Assembly (NCBI GenBank): GCA_963853835.1
Contig: OY970824.1
Span: 45,652,227 to 45,716,226 of the forward strand
Direction: 5' to 3'
Origin: Calendula officinalis
Taxonomy: Eukaryota; Streptophyta; Magnoliopsida; Asterales; Asteraceae
DNA: 64,000 bases
This document shows, one piece after another, positions 33,053 to 43,731 of this stretch (within the stretch, counting starts at the first letter, position 1; the number at the start of each line of letters is the position of its first letter). Both the position numbers and the translations under genes were made by a program. Below the pieces are notes generated by a model. That model did no database searches and was not told where the DNA came from. It saw only the letters and a program-made list of their open reading frames with translations.

Positions 33053-34311
33053 TATTGTGTCACACCCCGCCAAAAATGAGTTTTACTTCATTTAAAATGT
33101 TTTGCGGAAGAACGGAGGTGTAACGTTCATGACAACATAGCACAAATTAAGTAAACAAACAACCACGCAATAACGAAATAAAAATAGTTTCACTTTCTAA
33201 AAATAGAAAGTTCCCAAAAATAGTAAGTTTCCTAAAGTAGAAATTGTTTGAAAATGAAATGATTGTTCGTAAACTTAATGTTTTTTTTCAGGGCTCACGA
33301 TAATCCCACTACTTATATCCTCCAGTTCCACTGCACCTAATCCCCTGGAAAAACATAAATATAAAAAGGGTCAACAATAATGTTGAGTGAATCCACAGGG
33401 TTAATGATTATGATAAAAGTAAAGTGTTTGCTACCCAAAATGTTGGTTATGAAAATAGATTTATGACTGAAAAAGTATAAGGTTCAACACTCATAAGATA
33501 TGAGAAGTAAGTATGAAAAGTGAAGTGTAATTGTAGAAGATCTACAGTTACTAGTTTTGTTTATGAAAATGTGTTGAACAAGTTGTTGTGTTTGACGTCG
33601 CACGATTGTTATCCCCAACAGGTAGCTAGTCTATTGAGTTAATATACCAACCCCTAAGTCCACAATCAACACTTCAACTCCAGTATGTTATCGTTCTTTT
33701 ATAGATATACACTCCCGAAAGATGTCTTGGATAAACCAAGTAGTGATCAAATAATGTTGGGAGGATGAGTGTCAGCCAATAGTACTTTCTGCATATCCAT
33801 GGTCTAGATCCACTAGTTAATTATTGCTGGCACCTTAGTCCGGTATAATAATTGTTTGTCATGCCAACACGATAATAAAAATGTAAATGTTGTACAGTCA
33901 TAGTAAAACAGTAGCAGTTGTTTATGTTTTCCACCCCAATAGTTTATAAAACAATAAAAGAGAAAAAGGGGTCTGTGGACTCACCTGGGCGAAGCTTAGC
34001 AACAGTTAGGACAGGGGATTCCTTCACAGACTCCTAGTTTCCTAAACGATATAACTTTCTAATTAGACAAAGCTAACACAGGCGATTCTATTTATGATAT
34101 ACGATATATGATATGTGATTAATGTTATGTTTTATGTTTTGTGACATCGAATGAACTTGGGTTATGGGACTTTAATAAAATGAAATGAAATGAAATGCAT
34201 TGGGCTTTAAATATAAAATGAAATGAAATGGGTTTCAAAATGAAATGACATGAAATGAAATGGGTTTTGAAATGAAATGAAATGATATGAAATGAAATGG
34301 GTTTTGACTTA

Positions 34312-34940
34312 ATGGGCCTAGATTGGGCCTAATGGGCTTAATGGGCCTAGATTGGCTTAATGGCTTAATGGGCCTAGATGAGCTTAATGGGCCACTAGGT
34401 GGGCTTGGGTCCAATTGAGTTGGGCCATGGATTGGGCTTGGGCCCAATGGGTTCGGTTTGGGCTAAGGAATGGGCCAAATGGTTGGGCTTTGGCCCAATG
34501 GGATTAGTTAAATCGTTTTGGGCCAAGTACGGGCCTTGGCCCGATTATATTCTCGGGTTTGGGTCCAACGGTTGGGTCAAGCACAAGACTTGACCCGGTT
34601 TCACTTGTGGGTCAAACCTAGGGTTAATTATAGTCAACAAAAGTCAAACGAGTCTACACAAGATCAACTAGGGTTTCTCCTAGATTTCGGCTAGGGTTTT
34701 AAGTCTAGGGTTCGGTTAGGTTTAGGGTTTTCTCATGAATGCGGATCAAAGATGGTCAAACGGTCAACACAAGTCAACTAGGGTTGCACCTTGGATTCGT
34801 CTAGTGGCTAGAGTTCGGGGATTAAGGTTTCACCGATGGTTTAGGGTTCGAACCAAAGGGGTGTTCGGGTTTGAGCATCGAACGGGTTTAGGGTTTCTAG
34901 GGTTTGGTCATAACAACAAAACATGAGGGTTAGGGTTTAC
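34312..34940 (-). promoter_or_regulatory. Cluster of TGGGCC/TGGGCT and AGGGTTT boxes in the G1 LTR
   Basis: By eye at least nine TGGGCC and five TGGGCT (site II, known to bind TCP factors) occur in 34312-34530, followed by repeated TAGGGTTT / AGGGTTT words (telo-box) to about 34940 and again near 35284 and 35324. The same cluster is at about 57145-57735 in the other LTR. The pairing of the two boxes is typical of plant ribosomal-protein and other growth-linked promoters; a promoter role here is inferred. Confidence 0.5.
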
Positions 34941-35084
34941 AAGGATTCATCAATACGGATAACATCAAACGTCAATATTAGGGTATAACAATAACGATTA
35001 GACAAACGTATTAAGAACACCCGAGCATACTTGTGTGCATGCATATGCACGACGTTGGGATCGGGTATCAACGATCAAGGACTG

Positions 35085-35126
35085 CCGAGACCATGTGGCC
35101 GATGGCCATGGTCTCGGGTTCGAATC
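35085..35126 (+). other. Hairpin followed by a Pol III B-box-like word in the G1 LTR
   Basis: CCGAGACCATG-TGGCC-GAT-GGCCA-TGGTCTCGG folds into a long stem with a 2-base bulge (35085-35117) and overlaps GGTTCGAATC (35117-35126). Present unchanged at 57880-57921 in the other LTR although the flanks differ. Confidence 0.6.
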
Positions 35127-35805
35127 AAGGGCCGAAACAAGTAGGAAATACAACAAGAAAACGAGTATACCTGCGAAAAACGAACGGGATCAACGAAAAA
35201 CGAGGTACACGACTTGCTTGGGATCGAACTCGAACTCGGGATACAAGGGAGATGCTTGGCCGAAACAATGAATCAAAAGAGGTTAGGGTTTCGGTTTAAA
35301 GGTGCTTTTTTAGGGGAAAGATTAGGGTTTAAGTGTTAGACTTGGATAAAGACTCATTTGAATCTAGCTTTGGATAATGATCAAGTCAAAGGATAAGCAT
35401 GAAGGAAAAGAAGGCATAGCCAACACCACAAGGGTGTGTGGCCGTGTATGTGGTTACGGGAGAGAGGAGGGGGTCGGCCACTTAGGTGGTCGGTCAACGA
35501 GTCACTGTGTCAGTTTTCAAGAAATGTTCACATCGAGTCACGTTTATATTTATTTAATTCGTTTAATCCGTAACCAATATAAAGTTACTATTTTTAGAAT
35601 GTTTTTAGCTCAAGTGTGTCACCATAAGAAACATAATATGTTGTGTTGACTAAAATAGTCAAACACTAATGTATGGTGTAAAAATAGATGTTTTGTTATG
35701 TGTTTGGATGCCAAAAATAGAAATGTCTAAATATAGAAACTTCCAAAATAAGGAAAGTACTAGAAATGAAATGAGATTACATACCGGAAATATCGAGTTG
35801 TCACA

Positions 35806-35818
35806 TTCTCCCCTGGTT
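35806..35818 (-). promoter_or_regulatory. G1 polypurine tract
   Basis: Minus strand CCAGGGGAGAA abuts the 3' LTR. Confidence 0.75.
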
Positions 35819-35839
35819 GAAGAAATTTCGGCCCGAAAT

Positions 35840-36350
35840 TTAAAACGAAGAACGAACAGGAGAGACAACGAGAAATAGATGAGGATATTTCTTTCGCATT
35901 TGATCTTCACCTTCCCACGTGAATTCAGTACCTCTTTTGGAGTTCCATCTGACCTTGACGATTTTGATCTTGCTTCTCCTTCGATTTTGCTCTTTTCAGT
36001 CGGAGATTTCGATAGGTTCTTCAGTGAAATGGAGTTTGTCGTCGATAATAATTTCCTCAGCAGGAATAATGAGCGAGGGATCATGAATAAACTTCTTAAG
36101 ATTAGACACATGAAAAGTGTTATGAACATTTCTAAGCTCTTTAGGAAGGCGAAGACGATAAGCGACAACACCGATTCTTTCGAGGATTTCAAATGGTCCG
36201 ACATAACGAGGACTGAGCTTTCCCTTCTTGCCAAAGCGTACAACACTTTTCCAATGTGCTACCTTTAGCAACATATGGTCACCAACAATGAACTCTAGAG
36301 GCTTTCGACGATTATCAGCATAACTCTTTTGTCGATCTCTTGCAGCCTTG
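35840..36350 (-). pseudogene. G1 integrase C-terminus and chromodomain (one nonsense codon)
   Basis: Continues the integrase broken by C4 at 43732. Minus-strand frame: GKLSPRYVGPFEILERIGVV and the VHNTFHVSNLKKF motif of the gypsy integrase C-terminal domain, then a TGA at 35996-35998, then in the same frame KIVKVRWNSKRGTEFTWEGE and the acidic tail QMRKKYPHLF, ending with TAA at 35840. The last part has the form of a chromovirus chromodomain, which in this group helps direct integration to heterochromatin. The single TGA is the only break I see in this piece. Confidence 0.85.
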
Positions 36351-36355
36351 ATACG

Positions 36356-37012
36356 TAATGGTGATTTTCGGTTAAAACAAGAACCAAAACGCAGCGGAAA
36401 GATTTAATCACCATGAACGGATCTTGATATCAATCATACAATTAAACTAAAAGAAAATCAAAGAGAATGGTATAAGAATTCATACCCTAGTTGCCTTTGA
36501 TTATTATGAAATCGGATGGAGTTGGTGATGGATTGAAACCAAGTATTCAACAAGAATACCTCTAAAAGAAATCCACACAACACTTGCAAGAACACCAAAT
36601 AATGGATGCTAGTCCTTGAGCCTTGAGAGCAAAAAAGAAAACAAAACACCTACAAAGAGAGAGAGAGAGGGACGGCCAAGAGTGTGGTCAAGAGGGAGTT
36701 TATGGACCATTATATCTCTTAATGGTGCCATTACAATCCTTTAATGATTTCCATAAATCATTAGTCTTATTTGCCCACAAGTCCCTATCTTTTGTTTCTT
36801 CTAGTTTGCCCACAAGAAAGTTTCAATATTAACTTTTAATATTAAACTTATGATAGACAAGCTTATAGCTTATATATATATTAATAATTAATGTAATTAC
36901 ACTAATTACACTAATTATATAATGGTGTTTAGTGTTTAAGTGTGTGACCCTTTAGGCTCACAAACAACTAGCCATATAACTATATGTTATACGCGTGAAG
37001 CATATTCCAGCA
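36356..37012 (-). repeat. C4 3' LTR (657 bp)
   Basis: Contains a GAGAGAGAGAGAG tract at about 36655. Differs from the 5' LTR at the word TGGTGATTTT (TGGTAATTTT in the other) and CCAGCA (CCAACA). Confidence 0.92.
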
Positions 37013-37859
37013 GCTCCCACTTGCGCACGTGATAACATCAAGTAGTTATACAAGCAAAGGTTAGAGTCTAGCAACCCGCCAATGCCCCTAGGAGTATATG
37101 AGGAGTTTCATAAAATCTTTGTTCAAAGTTTTTTCAATCAGTTATCCTTTTGTTACTGATACTTTGTTGAATTTTAGACAAGGATTAATGTCAATCTAAA
37201 ATTTCAACGATTCTGTTTCTCGATCTATATAATGAAGTAGATTACCAAAACCAATCAAGATTCATCTTGATTACCTTTTGGGTGTGGCCACACATACATC
37301 TATTCAAAATCATCGAGGGGCCCAGTAGTATCTAATCCACATGTGTGGAGGAACAAATTCTTTATTGACTGCACGTGTTTGTCATATGCTTCATGACAAA
37401 CCCGATAATGGTTGTTATAGCAGCCTTATTCAGGTCAGCGTTTAACCACATCAAAGTTTGCCCCTCTACATACACAAACCAACTTGCATCTCAAGTCAGA
37501 GGATAAGTGACAAAGCCTTTGTGAGATTCACTTGTGACATAAATCCAAGAAGTGATTTCTCATAGTTTGGGTCAGTCCAATCGTGCATCGTTATGAGCGA
37601 CATGTGAGTTTGATTTCATCATCCTTAGTCATACTAAGATAATGTCATCAATGCCCTCAGATTTGTCTTAATAATATTCCCATATTATCAATATGACAAT
37701 GGACAATTTAGAATATAAAACACAGTAAATATTCAAGGATATAAACATGCAAATATAGAACACAGTAGATATTCATATAAAAACGATCATATCAAATATA
37801 TCAATTTATTCCAATATAAACTGCTCACAGTTCCATTATCCAAATACTAAAACAGATTT
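37013..37859 (-). other. C4 polypurine tract and 3' non-coding region
   Basis: Polypurine tract at 37013-37024; the remainder has no readable domain and may include the decayed end of RNase H. Confidence 0.5.
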
Positions 37860-40439
37860 ACATGAAACTACTAGCTTGTCGAAGTCCAATGTTCCATTCA
37901 TATTCAAGATGTTTGGTACAAGACATTGAGTTCGATAAAGCGTCAGCTAGTTAGTTATCTGTTTGAACTTTAAGTGTACGAATTTCACATATCTCGATAA
38001 ATCATTCGAATGTAGTGAACCTTCGTAAATAGGATCTAGCGTCATCACGCCCTATTTCAAAACCAACATAAGTATAGCAAGTATACTTAGTTTCAGTTCA
38101 GTATCTCCACCATGACCAAGAAACATATCTCCAGTACTTTAAAATACTTCAATGTGTTCTTAACAGCAATCCAGTGACCTCTCATGAATTCTGTTGGTAT
38201 TTTCTAGTAAGGTCCCCTAAGGACGTTACATTTGGCCTAGTGCTCCTTACAGCGTAAGCCGATTCATAGGGGATTACATTCATCCGCTTCACCACATCAG
38301 GTGTGGAAGGTCCTTGAGTCTCACTCAAGTTTACATTGTGTGGCATACGAGGACTTCCTCGTTTGGGAGTACCACTCTAAACCATTTAGAATTTTGTCAA
38401 TGTAAGCACTTTGACTTAAACCAATTAACCGCTTTGATCTATCATTATAGATCTTTACTTCAAGTATGTATGTCGTGTCCCTACAATCAATCATGTCGAA
38501 ACATTTTCCAAGCCAGGATTTTCATCTTGTAGCATGGTATATTGTTTCACATGAGTGACATGTCATCAACATGTATGACTTGAGAAACGACAACGCTCCC
38601 ACTAGCTTTCATATATACACATACTCAGTTTGGGTTTTAGGTGAAACAAACGATTTGATTTCATCATCAACCAAATTTCGTAGTCATAGAACACTACTTT
38701 GGCTATAAGAATCCTAATGTCTTTAGTAACAGGCGAGAAGGTTTCATCATTGTCAATCCAGTAGGATTGAGTGTAACCTTTTGCTACTATGAGAGATTTA
38801 TAGGTGTGTATATTTTCATCCATGTCAACAGTCTTACTGTTTTGAGAAATATCAACTAATTTCAAAACTTGATTGTCTCTCATGGATTTTATTTTCGCAT
38901 TCATAGCTTCAAGTCATTTTTCGAATACAAAATTCGATAATGCAACTTGATAGTTAGGGGGTTCATAATGATCCTCGAAACTTGCTCCTCAGCATCGACA
39001 TAAATCTATATCGTTCAGGTGCATGAAGTGTCCTTGCGGATCTATGAATGGGAACAACATCATCCTGTGGTCCAACATCTATATGTCCAGCCTCAGAATG
39101 ATATTTGCTAGTGTTACCAGAAGGTTGTGTATCTTCACTTTGAATCTTGTCAAAGTCTATAGTGCTCCCACTTGCTTTGTGAAATGAGATTGTTCTCAAG
39201 AAACTCAGCATACCGAGTAACAACCATTTGTTCTCAGTTGGGAAGTAAAATAGTAATCGAAGATATACTTGATAGATATGGGCTCAAGTTTGTTCGGCAT
39301 GTCTCGTTCCACGAGATCCTCACAACCCCAGATCCTCAAGTAAGACAAATTGGGACTTTCCCACGCCATATCTCATATGGTGTCTTTTTAACCTTTTGGT
39401 CGGAACCATATCAAGTATTCGAGCAGCAGACTTCAGTGCATGCCCCTCAAAAGGATAGTGTAAGAGTAGTAGGACTCATCATAGATCGCACCATGTCATA
39501 CAGGGTCCGATATCTCTTTCCAGACGCACCATTATCTTGTGGAGTGTATGAAAGAGTGAATTGTGAGACAATCTCACGATGTGAGGGATGATCCAGAAAC
39601 TCTTGACTCATGTACTTTCATCTGTAATCAGGACTGAAAGCCTTTGTTGTCTTGCTAAGTTGATTTTATACTTTTACTTTAGAAAGCTTTGAACGTTTCA
39701 AAGATTTCATGTTTATGTCTAATCAAGTAAACATAACCATAGCGACTGATATCATTAAAGTTTCCATGTTGATGTTTAATCAAGTAAACATAACCACATC
39801 GAATGATATCATCAGTGAAAGTAGGTGGCACCTTCCCTAGTCTTAGTTCTAAAAGGGCCACATACATCAGTATGTATGAGTCCAAGTAGATTTTTAGCTC
39901 TTTTGCCAACATGGGAGAAAAGCTATCTTGTTATCTTTCCATAATATACAAGAGAGGCATTTTAAATGATTCATAATCATTTGTAAAGAAGCCCGTCGAG
40001 TTGTTTATGTAGAAAAGATGACGATGCTCTAGGTAAGTAGAATCCAAACCAATTTGGATTCTTGAGTGCTACATTTGTATATAGAACTATCGTTTGAATT
40101 AGGATCATGCATATTAATTTCAAACATACTATTATAAGGAATAGTAATAAAAAATGTTATTTTTCATAAAACAAGATATCATAATCCCTTATTCAACAAA
40201 CGATAAAGCTAAACAATGCATAATTGATAATTATTCAAAACAATAATTAACGCATTAGGAAGGATAAGATCACAGCTTCCATTCATTTAGCTTTCTACTT
40301 CACATTCAATCTTGCACATTTGTGTAAATGTGAGTTCCACAACTAGTGTCATACACTCAAGATTTATCACGAAAAGTATGGAGTTCTATAATGAAGATAC
40401 CTAATGTGCTAACTAGAACACATTTGTCCTTCATCAACT
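37860..40439 (-). pseudogene. C4 pol (many stops): integrase, RT, RNase H traces
   Basis: Minus-strand copia pol in fragments. Integrase-region debris at about 39910-39230. RT N-terminal part at 39223-38602: the linker ends with HRSARTLHAPERY, then MNAKIKSMRDNQVLKLVD and DNDETFSPVTK. The active-site segment at about 38560 reads VIHVDDMSLM, with His where copia has Tyr before VDD. RNase H traces near 38170-38040 include a YTYVGFEIGRDDARS-like string. Stops and frameshifts occur every 50-100 codons. This decay contrasts with nearly identical LTRs, so the copy was probably already dead when it transposed. Confidence 0.75.
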
Positions 40440-41095
40440 CTGCCACGTAGGCAGGACAATTCCTCCTTCAATGGCCAGTTTCATCGCAATGATGGCAAGA
40501 AATATCCTTTGCAGGGTGCTCCTTTTTAGCAGGTGGGGGAATCGTAGGTTTGGAAAAGTAAACTAGCTTACCCTTACCTAGACTCTTGCCTTGTGCTTGC
40601 GGTTTACCTTCCCTAATTGCAAGAAAAGTATTGGGTAACCCTTGCTCAACCAGTTTTACCATAGCATGTTCAACGATTGTCTTCCCCATGCTATGTACTT
40701 TTAAAACACTTTTCAAACTGGTCATAGTCCTTGGATAGTGAGGTAAGAATCAAGCTCATTCCAAGAACTTGTGGTAAGGGGTAACCAAGACGTTCCATTG
40801 GATCAAGATAGCATTGCATATTCAAGATGTAAGTGCTAACTGATTGGCCGTCCTCCTGATTGCAAGCATGGAATGCTTTAACTGTTTTGAACAGTTCAAG
40901 TTCTGCCTTTTGTTGAAATATTATTTTCAACTCGCTTATCATGTCATATGCTGTGAGTTCCTCGAAGTACTTTCGAATCTCGGGGTTCATGCTCACAAGC
41001 ATATGAGTAGCAACTTCTTGGTGTTCGTTAAACGTTTCGGTAAAGGCTTGACGAACAGCAGCAGAATCACTGACAGGAGGTGCCTCAGGTAAGGC
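40440..41095 (-). pseudogene. C4 copia gag
   Basis: Copia GAG (UBN2-type). The frame from about 41095 reads an AVRQAFTETFNEHQEVATHM stretch, capsid helices including ELELFKTVKAFHACNQEDGQ and PMERLGYPLPQVLGMSLILT, then after a shift near 40700 a Lys-rich linker and a zinc knuckle at about 40490-40450, CHHCDETGH followed by a stop where the family has Trp, then RRNC. Thus the knuckle itself is interrupted. Packaging of its RNA would have to use GAG from another copy. Confidence 0.8.
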
Positions 41096-43056
41096 CTCTT
41101 ATAGGTATATCAACTTTCTCATCTCTAAGGACAATCCTTAGAATTCGATATCAGAAGATAAAGTTGATATTAGTCAGTTTCAGTTTTCAAGAACTGATTT
41201 TTGAGTGGAGATACTTAGGTTTTGATGTTGTTGTTATCTGTATAACAACCAAAGTTCAAAAAATAGTATTTTCAATAATAATTTCTTTTAATCAATTAAC
41301 TACCCAATTAATTTTAATTAAAAACTAAGATCCCATTGAGCTTCTATCACCGCATCAGTTGATCTGCTAGAGGTGATAGATCCAATAGGTAGGTGACGAT
41401 CAACAATTGCATTACAAGTGCAACTCTTAGAGGTATGGGACTTCATGGCACCTAGTGAACAAGCATCTAGGGTCAAGTGGCATGTGTGTCGCGTCGTCGC
41501 CTCGAGTCAAGGTCTCACCGTTAACTCGATTAAGTCATCCAATGTGAAATCATGTCAAAATAGCTCTAGGTCTCACGCGTAGAGAATAATGACCTCGGAT
41601 CTAGATTCAAAACACGTCTCACGTGAATTCAAAAATAGAAGCAAGTGATTTACAACCGATTGGACGGCGTGACTTAAATTTTAGGTATGTTAAATTTTAA
41701 TTAATAAAATTTTATTAAGATATGAATGAATCATGTACTTCATTCATATCACTTCATAAGTCGTTTAATAAACGGTAAAAACATTTAACGATTATTAAGG
41801 TTTAAGTTTCAAATCGTATTTAAACTTAGTTTAATCTCAAAACAATTTTAGATTAAAGGTTTAATCAGCAATGATTAACTATTATTTTAAGTTTCAAATC
41901 ATATTTAAACTTAGTTTAATCTCAAAACAATTTTAGATTAAAGGTTTAATCATCAATGATTAACTAGTAATTATCGATGATTAAATGTTTGGATGTTTTA
42001 ATGTTTGTGTCAAAAAACCATTTTTAATTGTTTTATTTACTTGTATCTAATAAGAAAAGAAAACAACCACAAACATAAATAAAACATGCAACAAATTTTT
42101 GTGCAAACCTCGACCGATGAAATCCTAGGTTCGGTCACGTGAGTCATCACGACGGAACGAAGGGTCAAACTAGGGGACGGGCCAACATGAACCCAAACGG
42201 GCCTACATAAACCCAATGGGCTCCCACTTGCACCAAGACATTCTTGAGCAAGTAGAACCCAAAATTTTGAAAAAGTGTAATCTGCCAGAAAATTCCAGCA
42301 GACTTTGAAGCCCGAAGAGTCACTTAAGGAGTCTTCGTTGGTCTTCCCGGCCTTCTGGAAAATTGTAGCCCACGACTTTGCAAGCATTTTAGGCTTTTGA
42401 ATCGCCCAAAAAGGAGTCCGTATGCCTCTGGAAAACCTGTTTTCGTACAGCCCTCGCTTTTGTGACGGAAATTTGTTGTTTTCTTCATTGGTCTTCAATA
42501 TTTTTTGTCAACAACTTACAATAAAAAGATAAAATAAATACAATCTATTCTATGACTTTTACATTACAAATTGCCCCAAAAAATGGCACCAAAAAATAAA
42601 AGAAAAAATTAAACAAATTACAACAATTAAGCCAAAAAACACGGCTTTTCCCGAAATAACAAACAACCAAACAATCAACACATTCATTCACAAAGGTCTA
42701 GGCTTTCATCGGTTTGCACAAACTAGCAACAATTGACAAGGCTTTGGCTTGGGATATGGCAAAAATACATGTTTTGCCATATCATAAAAAATGGAATTAA
42801 TAAATTAAAATCCAAGCCAAATAATCAAAAAAAATACAATAACAAGATTAATTTTTTGATATGATTTTGTAACAAGTGACAATAGGGTTCCAAAAATACC
42901 ATATTTTAACCCATATTTTTATAAAAAACCGAAAATTAAATTAAAAAACCCGTAGGGTTTTTGTGTTTGGTCCGATCGGAATTTTTAAAAACACAAAAAA
43001 AATTGGTTTTTGCCACTTTTCACAAAATCTAGCTAATTATATGATTAATATAATGA
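41096..43056 (-). other. C4 5' leader, ~2 kb
   Basis: Non-coding; includes an 85-bp direct duplication (41804-41973) and AT-rich stretches up to the primer site. Confidence 0.6.
41804..41973. repeat. 85-bp direct tandem duplication
   Basis: AAGTTTCAAATCRTATTTAA starts at 41804 and again at 41889; two nearly identical units sharing GATTAAAGGTTTAATCA. Confidence 0.88.
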
Positions 43057-43068
43057 CTCGTGATACCA
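43057..43068 (-). promoter_or_regulatory. C4 primer binding site
   Basis: Minus strand TGGTATCACGAG; first eight bases match the initiator Met-tRNA complement. Confidence 0.8.
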
Positions 43069-43069
43069 C

Positions 43070-43726
43070 TAATGGTAATTTTCGGTTAAAACAAGAACCA
43101 AAACGCAGCGGAAAGATTTAATCACCATGAACGGATCTTGATATCAATCATACAATTAAACTAAAAGAAAATCAAAGAGAATGGTATAAGAATTCATACC
43201 CTAGTTGCCTTTGATTATTATGAAATCGGATGGAGTTGGTGATGGATTGAAACCAAGTATTCAACAAGAATACCTCTAAAAGAAATCCACACAACACTTG
43301 CAAGAACACCAAATAATGGATGCTAGTCCTTGAGCCTTGAGAGCAAAAAAGAAAACAAAACACCTACAAAGAGAGAGAGAGAGGGACGGCCAAGAGTGTG
43401 GTCAAGAGGGAGTTTATGGACCATTATATCTCTTAATGGTGCCATTACAATCCTTTAATGATTTCCATAAATCATTAGTCTTATTTGCCCACAAGTCCCT
43501 ATCTTTTGTTTCTTCTAGTTTGCCCACAAGAAAGTTTCAATATTAACTTTTAATATTAAACTTATGATAGACAAGCTTATAGCTTATATATATATTAATA
43601 ATTAATGTAATTACACTAATTACACTAATTATATAATGGTGTTTAGTGTTTAAGTGTGTGACCCTTTAGGCTCACAAACAACTAGCCATATAACTATATG
43701 TTATACGCGTGAAGCATATTCCAACA
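43070..43726 (-). repeat. C4 5' LTR (657 bp)
   Basis: Sense start TGTTGGAATATGC at 43726; TSD ATACG follows. Confidence 0.93.
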
Positions 43727-43731
43727 ATACG

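Larger units (their letters stand above)
29827..33057 (-). mobile_element. C3: old copia element, 3' half
   Basis: Minus-strand copia remnant. Its integrase is split by G1: this half holds the integrase C-terminus through RNase H, the 3' non-coding repeats and the 3' LTR; the 5' half resumes at 58793-60240. The duplicated TATTG at 33053-33057 and 58788-58792 is the G1 target site. Many stops and small deletions make it the oldest element of the nest. Its 5' LTR is not present. Confidence 0.8.
33058..35805 (-). repeat. G1 3' LTR (2748 bp)
   Basis: TGTCACACCCCGCC...GAGTTGTCACA on the plus strand. Contains an ATGAA pentanucleotide stretch (about 34177-34305), a TGGGCC/TGGGCT cluster (34312-34530), many AGGGTTT words (34610-34940), and a hairpin plus GGTTCGAATC box (35085-35126). 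Holds the empty site for the SINE at 35776-35785. Confidence 0.9.
36356..43726 (-). mobile_element. C4: recent copia insertion with ruined coding region
   Basis: Minus strand; LTRs 36356-37012 and 43070-43726, both 657 bp and differing at two bases by eye; TSD ATACG (36351-36355 and 43727-43731) inside the G1 integrase. Primer site 43057-43068 (TGGTATCACGAG), polypurine tract 37013-37024 (GCAAGTGGGAGC). The gag-pol stretch (about 41095 to 37860) is close to normal length but full of stops. LTR termini are TGTTGG...CCATTA, ending TA instead of CA. Confidence 0.92.

Noticed and set aside
35033..35649. Small plus-strand ORFs repeated at 57824-58445
   Set aside because: Antisense to G1 and within its LTRs; no domain, and the two copies differ by frame-breaking changes.
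36458..36832. Two small ORFs repeated exactly at 43172-43546
   Set aside because: They lie in the C4 LTRs, and duplication is explained by the LTR pair; opposite-strand frames without domains.
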